Shown here: positions 7,347 through 16,338 of the stretch, one piece after another
Numbering within the stretch: position 1 is the first letter of the stretch
How the letters are laid out: the number at the start of each line of letters is the position of its first letter
NCBI GenBank assembly: GCA_030591305.1
Contig: JAUVBI010000005.1
Coordinates: 1 to 33,248 of the forward strand
DNA length: 33,248 bases
Reading direction: 5' to 3'
Origin: Pseudomonadota bacterium
GTDB taxonomy: Bacteria; Pseudomonadota; Gammaproteobacteria; Pseudomonadales; Halieaceae
The notes under the pieces: generated by a model
Told to the model about the DNA's origin: nothing
What the model saw: the letters and a program-made list of their open reading frames with translations, nothing else
The model's database searches: none
Made by a program: the position numbers and the translations under genes

Positions 7347-10300
7347 ATGCCGGAAAACGAAATCCAAATTTTACCTCCTGCCCTCTCTGACAAAGAGGCG
7401 CTAAAAATGTTGCAACAGCAGAGTATCCTGCTGTTGCAACAGGACTTCGATGCGTTTTTAGAAAAGCTGATAGAGCACCTGTTCAAGCAATCTTCCCGAA
7501 TCAAGCCAGACTCCTCGGGCTACAACGCCTATTACGATGCGATGAATGCTATCTCGCGCAACACCGGGGCGATAAGCAATGCCCTGAAGGTGGATCTCAG
7601 CAGACAGTACGAGGACGTGACACGCGAAGATACAGATACTTACTCCGAGTCGCAGCAGGCACACAGCGCACATAAGCTTGGGCTGATAAGTATCGAGGAA
7701 TTCGAAACGCATCTGGCCATTAACAAGATGATTGACGCCGGTTCAGAGAAATACCGTATTCCACTGGAATGCCTGACCATCCGCCTGGCAAGATTGCTTG
7801 AAATAGACCCCAACAAGGTGCACCTGCCTGTCCATGTCAAAAAAATAGCCCGGGCTTTCCCAAAATCCCTCAGGGGCAAGGAAATTCCAAAAGAGGCCAT
7901 CGCCGACATACTGCGACAGTTCGATAAAGAATTTATAGCCAAGCTGGACGACTATTACGAAGCCCTCAACCTGCCGTTACGGGAAGCTGGCCTGCGTCCC
8001 AATCTGGAAAAAGAGGTCAAGGCAAACGGAACGCTGCTCAAGCCGAAAAAAAAGAAACAGCTAAAGCGGGCAACACCCAAAGTAAAAAGCAAAGAGGATA
8101 CGCCACAGGCAAAAGATACAAACAGCTATAGCAGGCATTTCTCGCCAGATGCACTCTACAACTCCGTTATAACCGCCCTGAATTTCAAGCGCGAGGCGGA
8201 TGCCCTGTTGTCGGGAGTCCCGCTTGCAGACAATATACCCGAGGAAGACCTTGCCGATGCCCCCAGCGTGGCCGATGCCCTGAGTGCATTACAGCAGCTC
8301 CCCGATGTCCGCGGCGCCCTGTTAGAAACGGCTTCCCTGCGCGAGTATCTGACGGCCAACCGCGAGAATATCGGGGGGCTGAAGCAGACCAAGGGTCTAT
8401 CACAGGAAAGTATCAATCAGCTCGACCTGGTCGACAACCTGTTTGGCACGATAAAGTCACAGGTGGATGTAACCAAGGAGCTGAAGCCCGCTCTGGGCAA
8501 CCTGCAAATCCCCATGGCCAAGCTGGCTCTGCTCGAACCCCGCTTCTTTGTCGACCGGGACCACCCGGCACGGGCCGTTGTCGACAAACTGGCACAGCTG
8601 GCTGGCTCGGCAAACTTCCCCAACAAGGCACTTGAAAGTCGCATTGAACGAATTGTCGACAAAATAATAGAGGAGTACGACGATGACAGTATTGTCTTCG
8701 ATACCGCTCTGGCAAAGGTCGAAAAACTGGTCTCACAGCAGCAGCGCGCCCAGGAACGCAATCGTGAACGTGTGATCAAGACCCAGGAGGGCCAGCAGAA
8801 ACTCAAAACAGCACAGTTGGCCGCTGCCGCCGTTATTAATGCCCGAATTGCCCCCCCGCAGGCACCGGAGGTTCTGGTGCAGCTGGTCGACAGTGGGCTG
8901 CGCGATCTGCTGGTACTCACGCATCTGCGTGAAGGCACTGACAGCAGCACCTGGAAAGAGCACGTCAAAACACTGGATTTACTGTCTCTTTGGCTGACTG
9001 AGCAACACGAAGAGAGCATCGACGAAGACCTGTTGATGGAACGCAGCCTGGAGGCAGAACCTCTTATAGACATGATAAGCCAACAGATATCTTCCGCCCT
9101 GCCCACCAGTGTTGCCCACCAAACGGTGCTCAATACGTTGCGGGACATTCTCGATGGGAGGCAGGAAATAACGCTGATACCCATCGCCCTGCAAGAGGAA
9201 GTCCAGCAGCCTGAAGCGAGTGATATAAGCGCCAGGATCAAGTCCCTGCCCCGAATCAATCGCTGGATACAACGCGTAAATCAACTGGAAAAGGGTACCT
9301 GGCTAAACTACAAAGACAAGGATGGCCAGAAGCGGCGCATGCAACTGGCCTGGATCAGCGACGACCAGGACCGCTTCATTTTTGTCAATGAACTGGGCCA
9401 GCGACACGCCGATGTGACCGCTGTGCAACTGGCGCGGCAATTGAGTCGCGGCGTTAAACCCCCCACTGTCGCCGACAAACTGTCACTGGTAGACCAGAGC
9501 ATGTACGACACTCTGGAACACGTGCAAAAATCCCTGAGTTTTGCCAGAAACCATGACTCTCTTACAAAATTGATCAATTACGATACTTTTTTGCAACAGG
9601 CCACCCGCGCCCTGCGCCACGCAGAGCGCAAAAAATCCCAACACGCCGTGCTGTACTTGAACATCGACCAGTTCGACCTGGTCAATCAGGTCTATGACGA
9701 GGCCAACGGCGATCTTGTGCTGCTCGAGTTCGCCAGGTTACTGGCACAATTGCACGGTAAAAAGTCCTCTTCCTCGCGGATAGAAGGCGACGAATTCGGC
9801 GTGTTGTTACTGGACCAGACAATAGAACAGGCCGTAAAACACGCCAATCAAATACGCGCTGACATCGAATCAAGTAGCGTAGAAATCGAAGATGAAAACG
9901 TTACTTTCACCGTCTCTATCGGTGTAGCTCCCATTCGCGACTACAGCCCGGGCGTGGCCGATGTGCTGGAGTGCGCCCATTCGGCCATGCGCCTGGCCAA
10001 GGACAGAGGGCGCAACCAGGTCGTTGAGTATGAAGAGGAGCAGGCCGATATCGACCGCTACAAAAAATCTCAACTGGAGGCCAAATCCCGAATTCAGCAG
10101 ACCCTTGAAACTAATCGTTTCGTTCTTCGCGCACAACCTATTGTGCAAACATCAATAGACGGAAGCGGTGACAACTCACAACATTTTGAATTGCTATTGG
10201 GGCTTACCAACAAGGACGGGACACTCTCATCCCCCCTGGAATTTATAAAATCTGCCGAGCGTTACGGCTATATGGGGCTGGTTGATCGCTGGGTGATAAA

Positions 10301-10853
10301 GGAAGCGTTTACCTGGATAAGTCAGCTCATGGACAGCCAGAAAGTTGTTCCAAGCCTGTCGATTAACCTGTCCGGCAGCAGCATCACTGACGATAGTTTT
10401 ATGGATTACCTGTTCGAAGAAATCTCAGAATTTGGTGTGGGCACCAGCAAGCTCTGCTTTGAAATTACAGAAACAGGAACCATATCCAACCTCGTTAAAG
10501 CGGCAGATTTTGTTCGGGCCTTCCGCAATATTGGCTGTAAATTCTCCATTGATGACTTTGGCACCGGCCTGGCAAGCCACAACTACTTGCGCGAGCTGCC
10601 GGTAGATTACGTCAAAATCGACGGCACCTTCATCAAGGAAATCGACAGCAATCGCAATGATTACGCCATGACTCGCTCTATTAACGACCTGGCGCACTTC
10701 CTGGGCCAGAAAACCATTGCCGAGTCTGTCGAGAACGTGGCCATCATCAAAAAATTAGAGGAAATTGGGGTGGATTACTTGCAGGGCTGGGGCGTTGGCA
10801 AGCCCAAACTGCTCACCGAGATCACTGCGGACCTGGCCAATATTGAGAAATAA
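7347..10853 (+). CDS. DUF1631 protein with C-terminal GGDEF and EAL domains (cyclic-di-GMP signalling)
   Basis: This cytoplasmic 1168-residue protein has three parts. Residues 1-730 are DUF1631-like: helical, ending in a small beta region with GTWLNYKDKDGQ and MQLAWISDDQDRFIFVNELG. Residues 740-910 form a GGDEF domain whose signature reads EGDEF (813-817), with no RxxD inhibitory site before it. Residues 920-1165 form an EAL domain with ELLLGL (948-953) in place of EALLRx, so the usual arginine is a glycine. The rest of the EAL set is present: SINLSG, EITETG, DDFGTG (1069-1074), VKIDG, AESVEN and YLQGW. It may be a weak phosphodiesterase or a c-di-GMP/GTP sensor; catalysis is uncertain. A lysine-rich linker lies near residues 230-250. 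No close operon partner is seen. Confidence 0.88.
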   Translation: MPENEIQILPPALSDKEALKMLQQQSILLLQQDFDAFLEKLIEHLFKQSSRIKPDSSGYNAYYDAMNAISRNTGAISNALKVDLSRQYEDVTREDTDTYSESQQAHSAHKLGLISIEEFETHLAINKMIDAGSEKYRIPLECLTIRLARLLEIDPNKVHLPVHVKKIARAFPKSLRGKEIPKEAIADILRQFDKEFIAKLDDYYEALNLPLREAGLRPNLEKEVKANGTLLKPKKKKQLKRATPKVKSKEDTPQAKDTNSYSRHFSPDALYNSVITALNFKREADALLSGVPLADNIPEEDLADAPSVADALSALQQLPDVRGALLETASLREYLTANRENIGGLKQTKGLSQESINQLDLVDNLFGTIKSQVDVTKELKPALGNLQIPMAKLALLEPRFFVDRDHPARAVVDKLAQLAGSANFPNKALESRIERIVDKIIEEYDDDSIVFDTALAKVEKLVSQQQRAQERNRERVIKTQEGQQKLKTAQLAAAAVINARIAPPQAPEVLVQLVDSGLRDLLVLTHLREGTDSSTWKEHVKTLDLLSLWLTEQHEESIDEDLLMERSLEAEPLIDMISQQISSALPTSVAHQTVLNTLRDILDGRQEITLIPIALQEEVQQPEASDISARIKSLPRINRWIQRVNQLEKGTWLNYKDKDGQKRRMQLAWISDDQDRFIFVNELGQRHADVTAVQLARQLSRGVKPPTVADKLSLVDQSMYDTLEHVQKSLSFARNHDSLTKLINYDTFLQQATRALRHAERKKSQHAVLYLNIDQFDLVNQVYDEANGDLVLLEFARLLAQLHGKKSSSSRIEGDEFGVLLLDQTIEQAVKHANQIRADIESSSVEIEDENVTFTVSIGVAPIRDYSPGVADVLECAHSAMRLAKDRGRNQVVEYEEEQADIDRYKKSQLEAKSRIQQTLETNRFVLRAQPIVQTSIDGSGDNSQHFELLLGLTNKDGTLSSPLEFIKSAERYGYMGLVDRWVIKEAFTWISQLMDSQKVVPSLSINLSGSSITDDSFMDYLFEEISEFGVGTSKLCFEITETGTISNLVKAADFVRAFRNIGCKFSIDDFGTGLASHNYLRELPVDYVKIDGTFIKEIDSNRNDYAMTRSINDLAHFLGQKTIAESVENVAIIKKLEEIGVDYLQGWGVGKPKLLTEITADLANIEK
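7409..7440 (+). repeat. perfect 13-bp inverted repeat inside the coding region
   Basis: Arms at 7409-7421 and 7428-7440 are exact reverse complements (GTTGCAACAGCAG and its complement) around a 6-base loop. The structure begins 62 bases after the start of the DUF1631-GGDEF-EAL gene and encodes the glutamine-leucine stretch near residues 21-32. In RNA it would form a strong hairpin near the translation start. Confidence 0.85.
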
Positions 10854-11055
10854 GACATAGGCCCCAATGACATCCCCTGGCAGAGCGCCCTGCCCGCGCT
10901 GCGGCAGACATTGGGTGCACAGGTGGTCTCACTGGCATAGCGGATATGGGCACACTATGTTTCGCACAGTGTCTCCCGTTTGACTTACATCAACACCCCC
11001 CCCAGAGGACTTGTGTTATCTTTGCGCCCTAATATATTGAAGCATCACGAGTACT
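10854..11055 (+). promoter_or_regulatory. hemN upstream region with FNR/Anr box
   Basis: Positions 10980-10993 read TTGACTTACATCAA, one mismatch from the FNR/Anr consensus TTGAT-N4-ATCAA. The box is centred at about 10986.5. A class II promoter (box at -41.5) would then start near 11028 with its -10 near 11016-11022, where TATCTT (4 of 6 consensus bases) is found at 11017-11022. The hemN ATG is at 11056, leaving a short leader. The first 120 bases of the gap contain nothing recognisable, and no clear terminator follows the preceding gene. Confidence 0.8.
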
Positions 11056-12480
11056 ATGAGTTTGATTGCTAGCGAATCGAAGCCCTCAGGGGTGCTGTCT
11101 GCCGCTTGTGAAGCGGGTGTGGTACTGGCAGAGAAGTATGCCTGTCAGGGCCCGCGTTACACCTCCTACCCCACTGCACCTCAGTTCCGCCAGGATTTCC
11201 CCCTGGAAGATTATAAAGCATCCCTTGGGCCCAGCCTCGAACCCCTGTCGCTGTATATCCACCTGCCCTTCTGCCGAGATATTTGTTACTACTGCGGCTG
11301 CAATAAAATTGTCACGCGCAAGAAAGGTGTAGCGGGAGAGTACCTCCGTCACTTACAAACAGAGATTGAATTACAGTCCGAACTGGTAGGAAGCCATCGA
11401 CCAATCACCCAGATGCACTGGGGTGGCGGTACACCCACCTACCTGGATAACGCCGAGATCACCGAGCTTATGCACATGCTGGCCAGTCATTTTCGCCTGC
11501 TGGACAAAGGTTATCGGGAGTACTCCATTGAGATCGACCCCCGCACCGTCGACCTCGAAACAATTGCCCTGCTCAAGGGGGTGGGCTTTAACCGAATCAG
11601 TCTGGGCATTCAAGATTTTGATCCACTGGTGCAAAAAGCGACCAACAGAATTCAGCCCTACAGCAAGGTCGTCCCGCTGGTAGAGTGTATTCGCGCCCAC
11701 GGTTTCCGCTCATTGAGCTTCGACCTGATATATGGCTTGCCCCACCAAGACCGTATTACCATGACGGAGACTCTACGCAAGGTTATCACCCTGCGTCCGG
11801 ACCGCATCGCCTGTTATAACTACGCCCATCTTCCCGAGCGCTTTAGCTCCCAGAGGTCGATAGACCGCCTGACCCTGCCAGAACCGGGAGAAAAACTGTT
11901 ACTACAACTACTGATAAGCCAGACTCTGCAAGAGGCAGGATATCTGTTTATCGGCATGGATCACTATGTTCTCCCTGACGATGAGCTCGCTATCGCCCAG
12001 GAAGAGGGGAGATTACAACGCAATTTCCAGGGCTACTCTCTGCATATGGCCGATGATTTACTGGGTCTGGGCGTTTCCGCTATCAGTCAAATGGGCGATT
12101 TCTACCTGCAGAATGAGCCCGATATCAAACGCTACTACCAGCGCATTGATAAGGGTGAGCTGGCCATAGTCAGGGGCTTTAAATCCAGCGCCGACGACGA
12201 CCTCAGACGGCATATTATTATGGCGCTTATTTCAGACATGAAGCTGGATATCGTGGAGTGTAATCATCAATTCGACATAGACTTTAACCGTGACTTCGCC
12301 AGTGAAATCTCCAGTCTGCGCACCATGGAAGAAGATGGCTTACTGGAAATCAGTGAGACCGGTATTCAGGTAACCCACAAGGGGCGCCCATTTTTGCGTA
12401 ACATCTGCATGCCATTTGATGCCTATCTGGGTACACACAGCGGGGATCGCCCAGCACCACGCTTTTCTGCCACCGTTTAG
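11056..12480 (+). CDS. hemN: oxygen-independent coproporphyrinogen III oxidase HemN
   Basis: The 474-residue radical-SAM enzyme carries PRYTSYPTAPQF near residue 33 and the cluster motif CRDICYYCGC (C73, C77, C80, with C82 of the HemN-specific extra cysteine). GGGTPT, SIEIDPR and SLGIQDFD follow. It converts coproporphyrinogen III to protoporphyrinogen IX without oxygen, so heme synthesis continues under low oxygen. Length matches HemN rather than the shorter HemN-like HemW proteins. It sits behind an FNR/Anr box and immediately before the fnr/anr gene, an arrangement common in Pseudomonas-like bacteria. Regulation by the neighbouring regulator is a strong inference from the box. Confidence 0.95.
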   Translation: MSLIASESKPSGVLSAACEAGVVLAEKYACQGPRYTSYPTAPQFRQDFPLEDYKASLGPSLEPLSLYIHLPFCRDICYYCGCNKIVTRKKGVAGEYLRHLQTEIELQSELVGSHRPITQMHWGGGTPTYLDNAEITELMHMLASHFRLLDKGYREYSIEIDPRTVDLETIALLKGVGFNRISLGIQDFDPLVQKATNRIQPYSKVVPLVECIRAHGFRSLSFDLIYGLPHQDRITMTETLRKVITLRPDRIACYNYAHLPERFSSQRSIDRLTLPEPGEKLLLQLLISQTLQEAGYLFIGMDHYVLPDDELAIAQEEGRLQRNFQGYSLHMADDLLGLGVSAISQMGDFYLQNEPDIKRYYQRIDKGELAIVRGFKSSADDDLRRHIIMALISDMKLDIVECNHQFDIDFNRDFASEISSLRTMEEDGLLEISETGIQVTHKGRPFLRNICMPFDAYLGTHSGDRPAPRFSATV

Positions 12481-12518
12481 CCTGGGGAAAAAACATACCT
12501 GTAAACTCCACAATCTAG

Positions 12519-12542
12519 TATACTTCCGTCTGTTCACGAACA
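12519..12542 (+). promoter_or_regulatory. possible fnr promoter -10 and overlapping dyad
   Basis: TATACT at 12519-12524 could be a -10 element of fnr, but no good -35 precedes it. At 12531-12542, where transcription would start, lies the dyad TGTTC-AC-GAACA. The 16 bases from 12530 also match a LexA-like CTGT-N8-ACAG at 7 of 8 fixed positions. These are weak signals. Confidence 0.3.
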
Positions 12543-12559
12543 CGGAAACAGAAACAGAT

Positions 12560-13318
12560 ATGAGTATTCACCTGGCAAATATCGGTGATGATGAGACGTT
12601 CAAGCCCTGCAGCCACGATTACCAGACAAACTGTGGGAATTGCAGGCTCAATGCTATCTGTCTGCCACTGGCACTGGAAAGTGAGGATATAGCGCAACTC
12701 GACGAAATAATCCAGCGCAGCAAACCCATCCAAAAAAATCAACACCTGTATCGCGAAGGGGACGACTTCCAGTCAGTCTATGCGGTGCGCTCTGGCACCT
12801 TAAAAGCCTACAAAACAACGGACGACGGCCGGGAGCAAGTCACTGGCTTCTATTTCCCTGGGGAAATACTCGGCATGGATGGCATTGCCAACAATGCACA
12901 CGCCTCCTCTGCCAAAGCCCTGGAGACGTCCGCTGTATGTGAAATACCTTTTAGCTCCTTGGAAAAACTAAGCACTTTGATGCCCAGTCTGCAGCGCCAT
13001 TTTTTCCAACTTATGAGTCGCGAGATTACAGAAGACCAACAACTCATCACGCTTCTGAGTAAAAATTCGGCCGATGAGCGCGTGGCCAGCCTGATGCTGA
13101 GCATCTCCACCCGCAATGCCAGACGCAAGCTCAGCGCCACCGCATTTCGTCTACCCATGTCACGAGTCGACATAGGCAACTACCTGGGGCTTACCGTTGA
13201 AACCGTCAGCCGGGTATTCAGTCGCATGCAAAAGATGGATTTGTTGAGTGTGGACAACAAGGAAATCGAAATAAAAGACATTCAGGGCTTGCGAGCGATG
13301 GCCAACCTAAGCACCTAG
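12560..13318 (+). CDS. fnr: FNR/Anr-type oxygen-sensing transcriptional regulator
   Basis: The 252-residue Crp/Fnr protein has the N-terminal cluster cysteines C25, C28 and C34 (NCGNCRLNAIC) and a fourth, C127 (SAVCEIPF). These are the ligands of the oxygen-labile [4Fe-4S] cluster. Residues 60-130 are the cyclic-nucleotide-like barrel, followed by the dimer helix. The helix-turn-helix near 200-222 has E214, S217 and R218 (VETVSR), the recognition residues for TTGAT half-sites. The ATG at 12560 gives the family-like N-terminus; the frame is open upstream to 12416 inside hemN but that part is not FNR-like. It should activate hemN and probably the cco genes under low oxygen. Pseudomonads call it Anr. 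Confidence 0.93.
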   Translation: MSIHLANIGDDETFKPCSHDYQTNCGNCRLNAICLPLALESEDIAQLDEIIQRSKPIQKNQHLYREGDDFQSVYAVRSGTLKAYKTTDDGREQVTGFYFPGEILGMDGIANNAHASSAKALETSAVCEIPFSSLEKLSTLMPSLQRHFFQLMSREITEDQQLITLLSKNSADERVASLMLSISTRNARRKLSATAFRLPMSRVDIGNYLGLTVETVSRVFSRMQKMDLLSVDNKEIEIKDIQGLRAMANLST

Positions 13319-13426
13319 GTGGTATATTACACTTATTGAACATGGCATAAGCCATGGCAATTGGGTTTTTATACAATACAATACGCGTGCGCAAAAAAAT
13401 AAAGTCGCGGGGGAGTACAACAAGAC
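13319..13426 (+). other. intergenic region after fnr
   Basis: A 6-bp dyad (CATGGC-ATAA-GCCATG) lies at 13341-13356, and a run of five T follows at 13366-13370. The stem is weak and the T run is distant, so it is a poor terminator at best. A GGGGGAG at 13409-13415 is the ribosome binding site of the next gene. No FNR box was found. Confidence 0.35.
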
Positions 13427-14029
13427 ATGATTCAGCATACGTTCGGACTGCTGGTTAAGCCCAGGTCCCAATGGCGTAAAATCGCCAAATTATCGCCCAG
13501 TTCTATGAATATATTGGTTCTATACCCTTGGATTATGGCAGTTTTACCCGCGGTCGCCTGGTTTTACGGTACCAGCCAGGTGGGCTGGACAATAGGTGAC
13601 GGTGGAGACACCATTAAGCTCACTGTTACCAGCGCCCGGCAAATCAGTATTCTGTTTTACTTCGCCATGGTAGGCAGCCTTGCGGCTATTGGCTACTTTA
13701 TTCACTGGATGGCCAGTACTTACGGCGCCGAATCCAGTCTGGCAAAAGGTCTGGCTATCGCCGGGCTTATGGCCACCCCTTTATATCTTGCGGGCCTTGT
13801 GGGATTTTTCCCTCTGCTCTGGGTAGACCTGCTAGTCGGTGTGGGAGCCATTTCCTGGTCAGTGTATCTGATGTACCTGGGCATCCCCATTGTCATGGAT
13901 ATTCCCGAAGAGCGTGGTTTTTTGTTTTCCAGCGCGGTTCTGGCCATAGGTATGGTTATCATTGTTTCCCTGATGGTGATCTCCATTATTTTGTGGGACT
14001 TTGGCGCGGCACCGGCTTTCACAGACTGA
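13427..14029 (+). CDS. YIP1-family integral membrane protein
   Basis: The 200-residue protein begins MIQHTFGLLVKPRSQWRKIA, the usual opening of bacterial YIP1-family proteins. About five hydrophobic segments follow, near residues 27-45, 65-88, 105-125, 128-150 and 165-190. The family's role in bacteria is not established. A strong Shine-Dalgarno sequence precedes the ATG. The gene lies between fnr and ccoN, on the same strand, 69 bases before ccoN. It could be cotranscribed with the oxidase and help membrane assembly, but that is only positional inference. Confidence 0.8.
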   Translation: MIQHTFGLLVKPRSQWRKIAKLSPSSMNILVLYPWIMAVLPAVAWFYGTSQVGWTIGDGGDTIKLTVTSARQISILFYFAMVGSLAAIGYFIHWMASTYGAESSLAKGLAIAGLMATPLYLAGLVGFFPLLWVDLLVGVGAISWSVYLMYLGIPIVMDIPEERGFLFSSAVLAIGMVIIVSLMVISIILWDFGAAPAFTD

Positions 14030-14034
14030 AGCCA

Positions 14035-14061
14035 TTGACCACCCGTCTATCGAATTATTAA
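14035..14061 (+). promoter_or_regulatory. possible ccoN promoter
   Basis: TTGACC at 14035-14040 matches 5 of 6 bases of a -35 element, and TATTAA at 14056-14061 matches 4 of 6 bases of a -10. The 15-base spacing is short. No FNR/Anr box is recognisable in the 69 bases before ccoN, so oxygen control may act from further upstream or be absent here. Confidence 0.3.
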
Positions 14062-14098
14062 TTTCTGAAACACTGAAATATTAGAATGGAATTGAACC

Positions 14099-15535
14099 AT
14101 GAGTGAGCTTAATTCTGATTTGGAACACCCTGTATACAACTACAAGGTTGTGCGGCAGTTCGCCATCATGACCGTGGTATGGGGCGTCGTCGGCATGTTG
14201 GTCGGGGTGGTTATTGCCTCCCAGTTGATTTGGCCCGCCCTGAGCTTTGACCTGCCCTGGTTTAGCTTCGGCCGCCTTCGGCCGCTGCACACCAACGCGG
14301 TTATTTTTGCCTTTGGCGGCAGCGCCCTGTTTGCCACATCCTACTACGTGGTGCAGCGTACCTGCCAAGTTAGGCTCATTTCTGACAAACTGGCTGCCTT
14401 TACCTTCTGGGGCTGGCAACTGGTTATCATTGCCGCTGTAATAACGCTTCCCCTGGGCATTACCTCCTCCAAGGAATACGCTGAACTGGAATGGCCAATT
14501 GACCTACTGATCGCCGCCGTATTCGTTGTCTATGCCATTGTGTTTTTCGGTACCATCACAAAACGGAAAACCTCTCACATCTATGTTGCCAACTGGTTCT
14601 TCGGCTCTTTTATCATCGCCGTGGCCGTTTTACATATCATTAACAGCTTGGTAATACCTGTCACGCTGACCAAGTCCTATCCGGTGTATGCCGGGACCGT
14701 CGATGCCATGGTGCAGTGGTGGTATGGGCACAATGCCGTGGGCTTTTTCCTCACCGCAGGCTTTCTGGGCATTATGTATTATTTTGTCCCCAAACAGGCG
14801 GGCCGCCCTGTTTACTCCTATCGCCTGAGTATCGTGCACTTCTGGGCCCTGGTCGCCGTCTACATCTGGGCCGGCCCTCACCACCTGCACTACACCGCCC
14901 TGCCCGACTGGGCACAGAGCCTGGGCATGGTGATGTCTCTTATTCTATTGGCACCCTCCTGGGGCGGAATGATTAATGGCATGATGACCTTGTCCGGTGC
15001 CTGGGACAAGTTGCGCACCGACCCTATTCTGCGGTTTCTGGTAGTCAGCCTATCCTTCTATGGCATGTCCACCTTTGAAGGCCCGATGATGGCCATCAAA
15101 ACCGTAAACTCCCTCTCCCACTACACGGACTGGACCATAGGCCATGTCCACGCCGGTGCACTGGGCTGGGTTGCCATGATTACTATCGGCGCGATGTACC
15201 ACCTTATCCCCGTCCTTTTTGGCAAAACTGAAATGTACAGTATCAGCCTGATCAACACGCATTTCTGGATGTCCACCATTGGCACCGTGCTCTATATCGC
15301 TGCACTGTGGGTCAATGGCATCATGCAGGGCTTGATGTGGCGCGCCTACAACCAGGACGGCACCCTGACCTACAGTTTTGTGGAGTCCGTGGAGGCTAGC
15401 TATGCCGGCTACCTGGTGAGACTGGTCGGTGGGGGTATGTTCTTCTGTGGCATGTTGCTAATGGCTTACAACGTCTACATGACCACCCGCAAAGAATTTC
15501 AAGCCGAAGCTGCACCTGCTGCCAGCGCGGCCTAA
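14099..15535 (+). CDS. ccoN: cbb3-type cytochrome c oxidase subunit I (CcoN)
   Basis: The 478-residue subunit has about 12 membrane helices and the heme/copper histidine motifs of Cco[13 protein letters not shown] near residue 62, [26 protein letters not shown] and [13 protein letters not shown]. It holds the low-spin heme b and the heme b3-CuB site where oxygen is reduced to water in the inner membrane. It is the first gene of the ccoNOQP operon, 12 bases ahead of ccoO. The length is normal. High-affinity cbb3 oxidase fits growth in low oxygen and the neighbouring FNR/Anr regulator. Confidence 0.97.
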   Translation: MSELNSDLEHPVYNYKVVRQFAIMTVVWGVVGMLVGVVIASQLIWPALSFDLPWFSFGRLRPLHTNAVIFAFGGSALFATSYYVVQRTCQVRLISDKLAAFTFWGWQLVIIAAVITLPLGITSSKEYAELEWPIDLLIAAVFVVYAIVFFGTITKRKTSHIYVANWFFGSFIIAVAVLHIINSLVIPVTLTKSYPVYAGTVDAMVQWWYGHNAVGFFLTAGFLGIMYYFVPKQAGRPVYSYRLSIVHFWALVAVYIWAGPHHLHYTALPDWAQSLGMVMSLILLAPSWGGMINGMMTLSGAWDKLRTDPILRFLVVSLSFYGMSTFEGPMMAIKTVNSLSHYTDWTIGHVHAGALGWVAMITIGAMYHLIPVLFGKTEMYSISLINTHFWMSTIGTVLYIAALWVNGIMQGLMWRAYNQDGTLTYSFVESVEASYAGYLVRLVGGGMFFCGMLLMAYNVYMTTRKEFQAEAAPAASAA

Positions 15536-15547
15536 GGAGAATATTCT

Positions 15548-16156
15548 ATGAATCACGACATCGTAGAAAAGAATATCGGTATTATGATGGTGCTGATCCT
15601 GGTCGCAATCAGTTTTGGTACGCTGGTAGAATTGGTACCGTTGATCTTTGGCGACGAAGTGCAGAAGCCCATCGCCGGGCTTAAACCCCTGCCTGCGCTG
15701 CAACTGGAAGGGCGCGATATTTACATCCGTGAGGGCTGTAACAATTGTCACTCACAAATGATACGCCCACTGCGCGCCGAGACAGAACGCTACGGTCACT
15801 ACTCTGTAGCCGGCGAGTTGGTCTACAACCACCCGCATCTGTGGGGCTCAAAGCGCACGGGGCCCGACCTGGCACGCGTTGGTCAACGCTATAGCGATGA
15901 TTGGCACAGGGCTCACCTGTTCAACCCGCGCGATGTTGTTCCAGAGTCTAATATGCCAGCTTACCCCTGGCTGTTTGAGAATGTGATAGACGCCGAGGTT
16001 ACCCCTAAGAGGCTGGCAGCACTGCGCAAAGTAGGCGTCCCCTATACCGATGAGGATATAGCTGGAGCCAAAGCAGCAGTGGAGGGTAAAAAAGAAATTG
16101 ATGCCCTGGTAGCCTATCTCCAGAATTTGGGCCTATTACTGAAGTCGAGACGCTAA
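15548..16156 (+). CDS. ccoO: cbb3-type oxidase monoheme cytochrome c subunit (CcoO)
   Basis: The 202-residue protein has one N-terminal membrane anchor (about residues 11-33) and a single heme c site CNNCH at residues 64-68, followed by SQMIRPL as usual for CcoO. A methionine in [10 protein letters not shown] is the probable sixth ligand. It passes electrons to CcoN from the periplasmic side. AAGGAG lies just before the ATG. The next gene, ccoQ, starts two bases after the stop. Confidence 0.96.
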   Translation: MNHDIVEKNIGIMMVLILVAISFGTLVELVPLIFGDEVQKPIAGLKPLPALQLEGRDIYIREGCNNCHSQMIRPLRAETERYGHYSVAGELVYNHPHLWGSKRTGPDLARVGQRYSDDWHRAHLFNPRDVVPESNMPAYPWLFENVIDAEVTPKRLAALRKVGVPYTDEDIAGAKAAVEGKKEIDALVAYLQNLGLLLKSRR

Positions 16157-16158
16157 GC

Positions 16159-16338
16159 ATGGATATCAATGACCTCAGGGGTCTCAGCACCTTATTTTTA
16201 ATGATTGCTTTTATAGGCTTATGTTTCTGGGCCTACAGCAAAAAACGAAAGACGACCTTTGATGACGCAGCCAATATACCGTTCGCGGATGAAGAACTGA
16301 ATCAACGTACCTTGCAGGAGGAAGTAGGGAATGACTAG
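16159..16338 (+). CDS. ccoQ: cbb3-type oxidase small subunit CcoQ
   Basis: A short reading frame of 59 residues starts with ATG two bases after ccoO and ends with TAG at 16336-16338, overlapping ccoP by 8 bases. It has one membrane segment (about residues 9-26, LSTLFLMIAFIGLCFWAYS), then a basic patch SKKRK, then an acidic tail with FDDAANIPFADEE. This is the standard CcoQ pattern. CcoQ helps stability and assembly of the oxidase. Position between ccoO and ccoP settles the call. Confidence 0.92.
   Translation: MDINDLRGLSTLFLMIAFIGLCFWAYSKKRKTTFDDAANIPFADEELNQRTLQEEVGND

Noticed and set aside
8417..9259. Long antisense open frame of 280 codons inside the DUF1631-GGDEF-EAL gene
   Set aside because: Its product is Ser/Arg/Cys-rich with no recognisable motif, and the opposite frame is a clear conserved protein. 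It is a composition shadow.
13341..13370. Possible terminator after fnr
   Set aside because: The stem is only 6 bp and the T run is about ten bases away. It is too weak to call.
14030..14098. FNR/Anr box expected before ccoN
   Set aside because: No TTGAT-N4-ATCAA-like site was found at reasonable match, so control of ccoN by Anr is not claimed from this region.
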